Source: Deltaproteobacteria bacterium
Lineage (GTDB): Bacteria; Myxococcota_A; UBA796
Assembly: GCA_002707085.1 (NCBI GenBank)
Contig: PALY01000086.1
Coordinates: forward strand, 11,873 to 19,213
Direction: 5' to 3'
DNA length: 7,341 nt
This document shows, in pieces, positions 1-6,795 of this stretch (its first letter is position 1; every line of letters starts with the position of its first letter). Made by a program: the position numbers and the translations under genes. The notes below the pieces were generated by a model. The model ran no database searches, was not told the DNA's origin, and was given only the letters and a program-made list of their open reading frames with translations.

Positions 1-1014
1 GATGCCGATCTGACCCCATTTGGCATGCCCACAGAAGAAGACTGGGTTCTGCAAGCGCCATATTCAGACAAAACATTGATGCGAAACCATCTGATGTACA
101 CCTGGAGCCGCGCCATTGGGCGGTATGCGGCACGAACACACTTCGTAGAGTTGTACATGGAGGATGGTGGTGACGTTCTGGGTCCAGAAGACTACCGCGG
201 CGTGTATGTGTTCATGGAGAAAATCAAACGAAGTGAACACCGTGTAAATGTGGAAAAAATGGAGCCCACAGACACCACATCACCCAACATAGATGGCGGA
301 TACGTACTGAAGCGGGATTGGCTTGAAGGCCATGAAGTGATCACAGAGTTGTACGAAGACGAACTTGTACTTGAGTACCCAAAACCCGACAAAGTGACAG
401 GTTCCCAGCATGCCTACATTGAAGACTATTTGAATCAATTTGAGCAAGCACTTGAACGAGCCGATGGAAGCCACACCGGTTTCGCGGACATCGATAGTTT
501 TGTCGATCACATGTTGATGGCAGAAATGAGCCGAGATGTGGACGCCTATGTGCTTTCCACATTCATGCACAAAGCCCGAGAGGGCCGCCTCAATATGGGT
601 CCAATATGGGATTACAATGGAGCCTTGGGCAACGCGGACTACTTCGAATCATGGGAAACAGAAGGCTGGCACTACGAAAATTCGGAATTTCCAGCAGACA
701 ACCCCAATGGGTTTCACTGGTACGAACAATTACTCGCGGATGCTGACTTCCAAAACCGACTGCGTGAGCGGTGGACCCAACATCGGCTTGGGGTCTGGTC
801 CAATGAAGCGCTGATGAATGATATCGATACAACAGCGACACTGCTGCAAGGCGCCCAAGTTCGAAATTTTGAACGATGGCCTGTGCTTGGAGAGGTCATC
901 TGGCCCAATGATGGCGATGCTGAAGATAGAGAAACCTACGAAGAGGAAATCGACCACCTAAAACAGTGGCTACTCAGCCGTACCGCATGGCTCGATAGCC
1001 AATGGATGGATTGA
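1..1014 (+). CDS. CotH-family kinase-fold protein, 3' part (start outside window)
   Basis: The frame is open from base 1 to the TGA at 1012-1014, giving 337 visible residues; the first ATG inside the window (25) is internal, because the eight codons before it already read as family sequence. Recognisable CotH features, in order: a WVLQAPYSDKTLMRN stretch near residues 15-30, then D64-YRGVYVF-MEKIKR (64-77), the strand-plus-lysine region of the kinase-like fold, then a 'DAYVLSTFMHKA' segment before GPIWDYNGALGN (200-211), whose Asp204 matches the metal-binding Asp of the CotH WDF/WDY motif. The tail with RNFERWP and WLSR-type residues is typical of the long secreted CotH proteins. CotH proteins are atypical kinases; Bacillus CotH phosphorylates spore-coat proteins, while many homologues in non-sporeformers are exported and uncharacterised. 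The N-terminus, where a signal peptide and accessory domains would lie, is missing. Family assignment is firm; substrate is unknown. Confidence 0.9.
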   Translation, partial: DADLTPFGMPTEEDWVLQAPYSDKTLMRNHLMYTWSRAIGRYAARTHFVELYMEDGGDVLGPEDYRGVYVFMEKIKRSEHRVNVEKMEPTDTTSPNIDGGYVLKRDWLEGHEVITELYEDELVLEYPKPDKVTGSQHAYIEDYLNQFEQALERADGSHTGFADIDSFVDHMLMAEMSRDVDAYVLSTFMHKAREGRLNMGPIWDYNGALGNADYFESWETEGWHYENSEFPADNPNGFHWYEQLLADADFQNRLRERWTQHRLGVWSNEALMNDIDTTATLLQGAQVRNFERWPVLGEVIWPNDGDAEDRETYEEEIDHLKQWLLSRTAWLDSQWMD

Positions 1015-1070
1015 AGATACCCGGTAGAAACGCAAAGAAGCGGAACCCAGAAGCCCACACACAGCCCAAC

Positions 1071-1091
1071 TTTTGATTTGGTAGATCAAAA
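1071..1091. repeat. Small perfect inverted repeat upstream of the VIT-VWA gene
   Basis: TTTTGAT (1071-1077) and ATCAAAA (1085-1091) form a perfect 7-base inverted repeat around a 7-base spacer. It lies about 85 bases before the start codon at 1177, in the only gap upstream of the VIT-VWA/propeller operon. It could be an operator half-site pair or chance in an AT-rich patch. It is not followed by a T-tract in a position suited to an intrinsic terminator: a T6 run lies at 1117-1122, 25 bases further on. The rest of the 1015-1176 gap shows no clear terminator for the CotH gene and no strong promoter; TTGGTA (1078-1083), 17 bases, then CATATC (1101-1106) is a poor match. Confidence 0.3.
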
Positions 1092-1165
1092 TATTGGATT
1101 CATATCAAAACGACGATTTTTTACCTGTTTCAGCCGGCACGGGTCTTGCGAACTCTCTGTTCACC

Positions 1166-1171
1166 AGGAGG
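1166..1171 (+). promoter_or_regulatory. Shine-Dalgarno site that sets the VIT-VWA start
   Basis: A full AGGAGG lies 5 bases before the ATG at 1177. This decides the start over the upstream TTG at 1078 in the same frame, which would add 33 residues ahead of the hydrophobic signal sequence and has no comparable site. Confidence 0.85.
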
Positions 1172-1176
1172 TTCGA

Positions 1177-3408
1177 ATGTTGTTCTTATTGTTTTCAAAT
1201 TTGGCTTTGGCGAATGGGATGCCTTTGGAGTCAAGTACCTATTCGGTTCAAATTACCGGTTCAGTCGCAGACATCGAACTGGAACAAGTGTTCCGAAACG
1301 ACTCAGATGAGTGGATGGAGGCCATCTATTCTTTCCCACTAGATGGCGACGCCGCCGTTGATGACATGACCATATTGCTCGGTAACCGAGAGATCGTTGG
1401 CGAGATTCAAGAGAAAGCCAAAGCACGTGAAAACTACGAAGCAGCCAAGAAAAACGGTCAGGCTGCAGGACTGACCGAGCAACAGCGTCCCAACCTGTTT
1501 ACCCAAGAGGTTGCCAATATCCCTCCAGGTCAAGACATTACGGTTCGGTTGCATGTCGTACAACCCGTCAACCGGGTGAATGGTGAATACGAACTGGTGA
1601 TCCCATTGGTGGTCGGACCTCGATTCTCTACAGGAGAAGTAGCAGACGTTGAAGCCATCACACCGCCTGTGACTGCCGAAGATACAGGTGTTGCGGTCAA
1701 CATCGATGTCGAGTTGAGTGCTGGCTTTACAGTGGGTCAAGCCTACAGCCCCACCCACGATGTCGACATGATTATCGAAGGAGAAAGCGTTTCGGGGCTG
1801 CTGGAGAATGCGCGTCCGAACAGCGACTTTGTGTTTCGTTGGGAATTGGACACTCCGGAACCAGCCGCCGTTGCCTTACACCAAAATGACCACATGATGG
1901 TTCGTTTTGAAGCACCTGATGTTGACTCTCGTGACCAAATTGTGGCCCGCGAACTGATTTGGGTCATCGATACCAGTGGCTCACAAGAAGGATTGCCCCT
2001 AGAGATGGCCAAGCAAGCGATGGATGCCGCATTCGATGGGATTGGACCCAAAGACCGGTTTTCATTGATTCAGTTTGCTGATGACTCTTCGTTCTTTGCT
2101 GAGACGCCTCTAAAAGGGACTCCCGAAAATATTAGCCAGGCGCGTCAATGGGTTGAAGACCTCAAAGCCGGCGGTGGAACACGCATGATTAGCGGAGTCT
2201 ATGGCGCTCTGGATTTACCCGAGGATCCATCCGTAGAGCGCTATGTGGTGTTCCTGACTGATGGACTCATTGGAGACGAACAGTCTGTGCTTGCGGAGTT
2301 GGAAGACAACGTAGGAAAAGCGCGCGTTTTCGCCTTTGGGTTGGGCAATGGGACAAACCGATGGCTCATTGAAGAAATGGCCATCGCCGGCGGAGGTCGA
2401 GCGACCTTTGTAACTGCAGACGAGGACCCAGCCGATGCAGTCGACCGCTTCATGGAGGGGATTGATAAACCTGTTCTTACAGACATCGAAATCGATTGGG
2501 GCGATTGGAAGGTAGACAGCGTCCATCCTGCTCGCATTCCCGACCTGATGGCGGGCCAACCCATAGAGCTTGCCGCCCGACTGACGGATGGCGCAGGCTC
2601 GATTTGGGTCACGGGAAGACTTGCGGGTCAACCTTTTGAACAAGAGATCAAGGTCCACTCCAACGATGGTCAGGCCATTCCCAGTTTGTGGGCAAGAGCG
2701 CATGTAAAGAGCTTGGAACGACAACAACGATGGGGGGAAATTGACAAGGTAAAACAAGAGATTCTGGACACCGCCTTGGAGTACAGTCTGCTTACGAAGT
2801 ACACGAGCTTTGTGGCCATCGAGCGTCGAGTCATCAATCGAACCGGTGAGACAAACACAGCTGAACAGCCCCAAGAGTTGCCTGAAGGCATGAACTACGA
2901 GACCAGTGTAAGTCGTCGCTACACACCACCCGGTGACCCATTGTTGACGGTAGACGCACCTGAAAGCGCACGCGCTGTAATGGCTGTTTACCCCTGGGGC
3001 GACACCGTGCAGATGAGATGGGACGAGTTGCGCAGCCGTTGGTATGACCGCTTTCTGGTGCCTCGAGATGTACCCGATGGTGAAATCGAAATCGTAATTT
3101 TTGTACTCGACGATAAAAATGGGATCACACGCCGCATTGAGCGCATCATCGTTGACAGCCAAGCAGATGAATTCGAAGCATGGCTAGAACACAACCATCA
3201 ATTCACACTGGTGAACCTGATGACTGAAGAGCCTTTAAGGACCATTCAAGTTCAACCCGTTGGACGTCCTGATCTACGGGTTCGCATCAATGTGATCTTG
3301 TCGGAGGAAATGGAGTATCAAATCAAGATTCCAGGCCAGTGGAAAGAGGTTGAGATGCTGATCACCGACCGTGCGATGAACACCCTTGTGCAACGGGTGC
3401 ACCAATGA
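1177..3408 (+). CDS. Exported VIT and VWA domain protein
   Basis: 743 residues from the ATG at 1177. Residues 1-12 (MLFLLFSNLALA) form a very short signal peptide with an Ala-x-Ala cleavage site before Asn13, so the protein should cross the inner membrane. Residues about 20-150 are a VIT domain: they include the hallmark KARENYEAA (82-90), EQQRPNLF (101-108) and ANIPPG (113-118). Residues about 258-428 are a von Willebrand A domain with a complete MIDAS metal site: D265-T-S267-G-S269, T335 in GGGT, and D362 in LTDG. The ITI-heavy-chain-like linker follows, ending in ALEYSLLTKYTSFVAIER (533-550). The last ~170 residues, from SRRYTPPGDP (579-588), look beta-rich and carry no sortase motif, GlyGly-type tail or transmembrane anchor. 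VIT-VWA proteins are linked to protein binding and adhesion. Its stop overlaps the next gene's start by 4 bases, so the two are probably translated together. Family is firm; role is inferred. Confidence 0.93.
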   Translation: MLFLLFSNLALANGMPLESSTYSVQITGSVADIELEQVFRNDSDEWMEAIYSFPLDGDAAVDDMTILLGNREIVGEIQEKAKARENYEAAKKNGQAAGLTEQQRPNLFTQEVANIPPGQDITVRLHVVQPVNRVNGEYELVIPLVVGPRFSTGEVADVEAITPPVTAEDTGVAVNIDVELSAGFTVGQAYSPTHDVDMIIEGESVSGLLENARPNSDFVFRWELDTPEPAAVALHQNDHMMVRFEAPDVDSRDQIVARELIWVIDTSGSQEGLPLEMAKQAMDAAFDGIGPKDRFSLIQFADDSSFFAETPLKGTPENISQARQWVEDLKAGGGTRMISGVYGALDLPEDPSVERYVVFLTDGLIGDEQSVLAELEDNVGKARVFAFGLGNGTNRWLIEEMAIAGGGRATFVTADEDPADAVDRFMEGIDKPVLTDIEIDWGDWKVDSVHPARIPDLMAGQPIELAARLTDGAGSIWVTGRLAGQPFEQEIKVHSNDGQAIPSLWARAHVKSLERQQRWGEIDKVKQEILDTALEYSLLTKYTSFVAIERRVINRTGETNTAEQPQELPEGMNYETSVSRRYTPPGDPLLTVDAPESARAVMAVYPWGDTVQMRWDELRSRWYDRFLVPRDVPDGEIEIVIFVLDDKNGITRRIERIIVDSQADEFEAWLEHNHQFTLVNLMTEEPLRTIQVQPVGRPDLRVRINVILSEEMEYQIKIPGQWKEVEMLITDRAMNTLVQRVHQ

Positions 3409-4988
3409 GTCCCGCAAGCATGGCAGTGGTGGCTTTGTTTACGAACATGAGTGACGTACAGGACCTCTATGTGGACAAAGAGGTGATTTGGGCAGCGACT
3501 TCGGGTGGAGTGGAAATCTACGATACCGATGGTGACTTGTTGGCGTCCGCTTCGGACCTACCAAGCCGGCAAGCGACGGCCATCGGGATGGTGTCAGGTG
3601 ATCTGACTGTGGGGACCAAGCAAGGAGCGTTTCGTTTGAAACGAGGCGATTGGCAAGCTGTCGGTATTCAACAACCTGTGATTGCCATTTCTGAAGGTGT
3701 TGTGATTTATCGTGACGGGAGCGGATGGCCGCTTCATCACGAAGCCCCACGACTGGTGGAGGCCATCAGCTGGAAAGGGCAGATCTATGGATTCACTGCA
3801 GATGGACGGATGGTCCAAGGTGACCATGAGTGGATGCTTCCTGGACCCGTCTCTGACGTGGAAGTCATTGACGGCGAACTTCGGATCGCCTGTCACATTG
3901 CAGCCGCCATTTTTGATGGTGACCACTTGAAAGTTCTTTCCATTCCAGCAACAGCTGCAGGATCTGTTTGGGGTACATCGGAAGGGGCTTTGGTCAGTGA
4001 TGAAGGCAAAAGAGTCGGCGGGGTTCACGGAGCAATACGCGAGGTCCGACAAATCGATTCAAACTGGGTGGTCGCTACAGACAATGGCGTATGGTCTGTT
4101 GGGGCATCTGTGGATCGTTGGACTGAAGACAATGTCTGCGGAAATTTTGTGACCGGTATCACCCAACACAACGGACAGATGGTCGTCGGCACATTCAATG
4201 ATGGCGCTTGCCGATTCGACGGAACAGACTGGCACGAGATGAAGACACCATCCACAATGGTAAATGACGTTGTCTCTACAGGAGACGATCTCTGGATTGC
4301 CACAGCCGAAGGACTGGTACAGGAAGGGAAGGCACTGCATGTTGCGGTGGCCGGCGGTGCGACCGTGGGAGACCCTGGAACAAACCACAAAGGGATCAAT
4401 GCATTGTCTGCAGGCCCGAGTGGTTTGTGGGCGGCCGATGTTCTCGGGCCTGTTCAAGTAGAACCATGGCGCAGATACAGATGGCATGTGAGCGGACACA
4501 GTTTTCAGTCCATCGCATCGTGCCCAAATGGAGAAGTTTGGGCTGGCAGTGAAGATGATGGTGTGTCGGTCTTTGGTGCTCAAGTAGGACAGAAAAAGGG
4601 CCGTTCCAAATGGCGTCAATTCAACCGCCTAGATGGCCTCCCGGAAGATTGGGTGATGGCCATCGCATGTGCTGAACCTGGAGCCGCTTGGGTGGGGACC
4701 TATAGAAACGGTGTCGGGAAAATCGATGAGAACGGTTGGCACCCCATCATGGAAGATGCATGGGTTCAGGCACTTCTTTTTGAAGATGATCGCCTGTGGA
4801 TTGGAACGGCGGACGGCTTGTATTTGGCCCACAATGACCGAATCGAGAAGGTCAGACCCGATGACGTTCATACGCTTTTCCGAGACGGTCAAACACTTTG
4901 GGTAGGCACTCGTAGTGGCTTGTTGGGCCTAGACACAACCGCTCCTACTCCCGATGCAGTCGCACTACAGCACCACATCGGAGGCTAA
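3405..4988 (+). CDS. Stand-alone beta-propeller protein (two-component-regulator-type repeats)
   Basis: 527 residues. The start ATG overlaps the upstream TGA (ATGA at 3405-3408) and has no good ribosome site of its own, which points to translational coupling with the VIT-VWA gene. The protein is built of recurring blades with a W-x-G/A-T-x-x-G core: for example VIWAATSGGVEIYD (27-40), LTVGTKQGAF (67-76), WVVATDNGVW (221-230), VVGTFNDGACRFD (260-272), LWIATAEGL (296-304), VWAGSEDDGV (378-387), AWVGTYRNGV (428-437), LWIGTADGL (464-472) and LWVGTRSGL (498-506). At least eleven blades are visible, enough for two propellers, as in the sensor part of hybrid two-component regulators. No transmembrane segment, histidine kinase or HTH follows. 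The N-terminus (MAVVALF at 6-12) is only a weak, short hydrophobic segment; by analogy with its exported partner I infer, without strong support, that it is secreted. Ligand unknown. Confidence 0.85.
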   Translation: MSPASMAVVALFTNMSDVQDLYVDKEVIWAATSGGVEIYDTDGDLLASASDLPSRQATAIGMVSGDLTVGTKQGAFRLKRGDWQAVGIQQPVIAISEGVVIYRDGSGWPLHHEAPRLVEAISWKGQIYGFTADGRMVQGDHEWMLPGPVSDVEVIDGELRIACHIAAAIFDGDHLKVLSIPATAAGSVWGTSEGALVSDEGKRVGGVHGAIREVRQIDSNWVVATDNGVWSVGASVDRWTEDNVCGNFVTGITQHNGQMVVGTFNDGACRFDGTDWHEMKTPSTMVNDVVSTGDDLWIATAEGLVQEGKALHVAVAGGATVGDPGTNHKGINALSAGPSGLWAADVLGPVQVEPWRRYRWHVSGHSFQSIASCPNGEVWAGSEDDGVSVFGAQVGQKKGRSKWRQFNRLDGLPEDWVMAIACAEPGAAWVGTYRNGVGKIDENGWHPIMEDAWVQALLFEDDRLWIGTADGLYLAHNDRIEKVRPDDVHTLFRDGQTLWVGTRSGLLGLDTTAPTPDAVALQHHIGG

Positions 4989-4997
4989 TCTCAGACT

Positions 4998-5035
4998 GGA
5001 ATGGGTGAGCCACACAAACGAACCTCACCCGTTCC
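4998..5035. terminator. Long hairpin between convergent genes
   Basis: GGAATGGGTGAG (4998-5009) pairs with CTCACCCGTTCC (5024-5035) over 12 bases around a 14-base loop; the one non-Watson-Crick position is a T opposite G, a tolerated U-G wobble in the + strand transcript. It starts 9 bases after the propeller stop (4988) and ends 7 bases before the 3' end of the activator gene (5043), the usual place for a shared bidirectional terminator. Neither strand has a clear U-tract after the stem, so it is not a textbook intrinsic terminator; it may act in 3'-end protection or factor-assisted termination. Confidence 0.6.
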
Positions 5036-5042
5036 TAAAACG

Positions 5043-6626
5043 CTATTGAATCCCCAATTTCTTCATCTTGTAATGAAGGGTACTTCTGGCAATTCCCAAC
5101 TCTCTTGCCGCGGCTGATCGGTTGGCCCCATGCTTGTCCAGCACGGTTTGAATGTAGCCTTTTTGAGCGTCTTTCAATGTTCCACTGGCCACATGGCTAC
5201 CACCCAATCCATCGATGCTGTGAAACTGAACATGCTTCGTATCGATACGTGGACCCGTCATCACAAAAGCACGAGTCAACACATTGCGGAGTTCGCGAAT
5301 ATTCCCCGGCCATTTGTGCTGCTTCAGGACATCTAAACCTGCCTCAGTGACGTGAGCTTCAGCATGTAAATCCCGGCAAATAATGTCACACAGCATACCA
5401 ATATCACTGGGTCTTTCCCGCAATGACGGCAAATCCACCCCCAATACATTCAACCGAAAAAACAGGTCTTCTCTGAACCTGCCTTGGCGAACTTCCTCCG
5501 CCAAGTCGCGGTTCGTAGCCGCAACAACCCGAACGTCTGGGTATTGAACGTCGGTGGCACCGACTCGCCGAACTTCACCACTCTCCAAAGCACGCAACAG
5601 CTTGGCTTGTGCACTTTCGGGAAGTTCCCCGACCTCGTCCAAAAATAGAGTTCCACCATCTGCAGCATGAAACGCGCCATCCTTCCGGCTGCTCGCATCC
5701 GTAAATGCACCCTTCTCGTGACCGAACAACTCACTTTCAAACAATGTCGAAGCAATCGCACCACAATTGACCGCTATAAAGGGGCCTGTAGAACGCATGC
5801 TGTGTTCGTGGATACCCTGGGCCGCCAACTCTTTGCCGGTGCCAGACTCTCCCTGTATAAGAACCGGAAAATGATGACCTGCCATCCGTCGAAGCACACC
5901 AAAAATCTGAAGCATAAGTTTGCTTTCGCCCACCATGGCACCAAACTTCTTCGCAAACGGCACTTCCTCCTCTTGGGTTCTTTCTACGCGAAGCACTGTA
6001 TTGCCTAACGTTAATGTTTCATCCGCATACAACGGTGTGATGCTGCGCACGCGAGCGCCATCCAAAAAGGCAGCGCCGTCACCCGGCTCCACCATCACGC
6101 GCCCTCGACTGACCCTCAGAAAACAATGATTCTCTACGATTGCTGAATCTACAAAACGAACATCGGACAACCGGCGCCCTACACTCATACGGTTCTTCTT
6201 CAAGACCTTTCTTGAACCTTCATCGGGTCCTGCTTCTACAACCAAGTATGCTCGCTCAATAACGACAGCCTGGCTTCCCGTATCGACGACCACCTCAAAG
6301 CCCCTATCCGCCACTGCCTCCGCGGTTGGACCCGCTTGTTCTGATTCCAATTTCAGGACGATCCGGTATGGACCCAACCCAATTTCAGAACCATCACGCA
6401 ATTCAGCACGATTAATGTTTTGGCCGTCCACCGTGATGCCGTGACGAGAACGGTCAATGACTTCATAGGCATCACCCCTTCGCACAACAAAGCAATGGGT
6501 TCGACTTACCGCTTCTCCTGGCAATGCCACATCGCAGTTGTCTGCACGACCAATTGAAGTACGACCAGCCTGAAGGCGATACTCGATTAACTTTTGTTCC
6601 CCCCGATAAAACAGCAATTGAGCCAT
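5043..6626 (-). CDS. Tandem-FHA sigma-54-dependent transcriptional activator
   Basis: 527 residues from the ATG at 6626-6624, chosen because GGAGG sits 6 bases upstream and the FHA fold begins straight after it; an in-frame ATG at 6704 would add 26 residues with no domain. Residues ~10-95 form an FHA domain with GRTSIGR (21-27) and the phosphothreonine-binding S41-R-T-H44. Residues ~125-215 resemble a second FHA, but the SxxH position reads V164-E-N-H167. Residues ~225-460 are the AAA+ module: Walker A GESGTGKE (259-266), GAFTDA (306-311) where most family members have GAFTGA, Walker B GGTLFLDE (324-331), and arginine-finger region FREDLFFRLN (384-393). A Fis-type helix-turn-helix ends the protein (RSAAARELGIARSTLHYKM, 503-521). 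It should bind upstream DNA and hydrolyse ATP to open sigma-54 promoters, switched by binding a phosphorylated partner instead of by a receiver domain. Target genes are unknown. This architecture is common in myxobacteria. Confidence 0.95.
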   Translation of the reverse strand: MAQLLFYRGEQKLIEYRLQAGRTSIGRADNCDVALPGEAVSRTHCFVVRRGDAYEVIDRSRHGITVDGQNINRAELRDGSEIGLGPYRIVLKLESEQAGPTAEAVADRGFEVVVDTGSQAVVIERAYLVVEAGPDEGSRKVLKKNRMSVGRRLSDVRFVDSAIVENHCFLRVSRGRVMVEPGDGAAFLDGARVRSITPLYADETLTLGNTVLRVERTQEEEVPFAKKFGAMVGESKLMLQIFGVLRRMAGHHFPVLIQGESGTGKELAAQGIHEHSMRSTGPFIAVNCGAIASTLFESELFGHEKGAFTDASSRKDGAFHAADGGTLFLDEVGELPESAQAKLLRALESGEVRRVGATDVQYPDVRVVAATNRDLAEEVRQGRFREDLFFRLNVLGVDLPSLRERPSDIGMLCDIICRDLHAEAHVTEAGLDVLKQHKWPGNIRELRNVLTRAFVMTGPRIDTKHVQFHSIDGLGGSHVASGTLKDAQKGYIQTVLDKHGANRSAAARELGIARSTLHYKMKKLGIQ

Positions 6627-6632
6627 TTGATA

Positions 6633-6637
6633 CCTCC
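6633..6637 (-). promoter_or_regulatory. Ribosome binding site that sets the activator start
   Basis: CCTCC on the + strand reads GGAGG on the coding strand, 6 bases before the ATG at 6626. It favours this start over the upstream in-frame ATG at 6704. Confidence 0.8.
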
Positions 6638-6669
6638 GCATTGTTCCTGGGGAAACTCCAAGAGCAGGA

Positions 6670-6698
6670 ATCATGCCATGAACGAAGAAATCAACCAA
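6670..6698 (-). promoter_or_regulatory. Candidate sigma-70-type promoter for the activator gene
   Basis: Read on the minus strand, TTGGTT (6698-6693), a 17-base spacer and CATGAT (6675-6670) give a modest -35/-10 pair at ideal spacing. It would start transcription near 6663, leaving a short leader that contains the GGAGG site. Both hexamers deviate from consensus, so this is a guess. The divergent gap (6627-6795) shows no comparable promoter facing the kinase-like gene and no convincing sigma-54 -24/-12 element. Confidence 0.25.
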
Positions 6699-6795
6699 AT
6701 CCACAGATAGCGGCTCATTCCATCATTCCCTGCAAACACCCTCTACTCTCTCGCTTTGCATCAACTTCGAACAGGTGCCAGAATACCGACACCGC

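Noticed and set aside
1117..1122. T6 run as the tail of an intrinsic terminator for the CotH gene
   Set aside because: No stable GC-containing stem lies directly before it; only a weak A4/T4 pairing is possible.
1078..1176. Upstream TTG start adding 33 residues to the VIT-VWA protein
   Set aside because: The extension precedes the signal peptide, reads as unstructured intergenic sequence and lacks a ribosome site, whereas the ATG at 1177 has AGGAGG 5 bases away.
2215..3162. Long antisense open frame (315 residues) inside the VIT-VWA gene
   Set aside because: It lies fully opposite a gene with clear domains and shows no recognisable motif; its openness is a by-product of the sense codon pattern. 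The same holds for the antisense frame at 4059-4619.
3405..6626. Propeller and activator proteins both exactly 527 residues long
   Set aside because: They share no domain or sequence similarity, so the equal length is a coincidence and not a duplication.
6627..6704. Upstream ATG start adding 26 residues to the activator
   Set aside because: GGAGG is placed for the ATG at 6626, the FHA domain begins right there, and the extension would cover the candidate promoter.
6765..6780. TGGCAC on the minus strand as a sigma-54 -24 element for the activator gene
   Set aside because: The -12 half is absent: after the 5-base gap the sequence is CGAA instead of TTGC.
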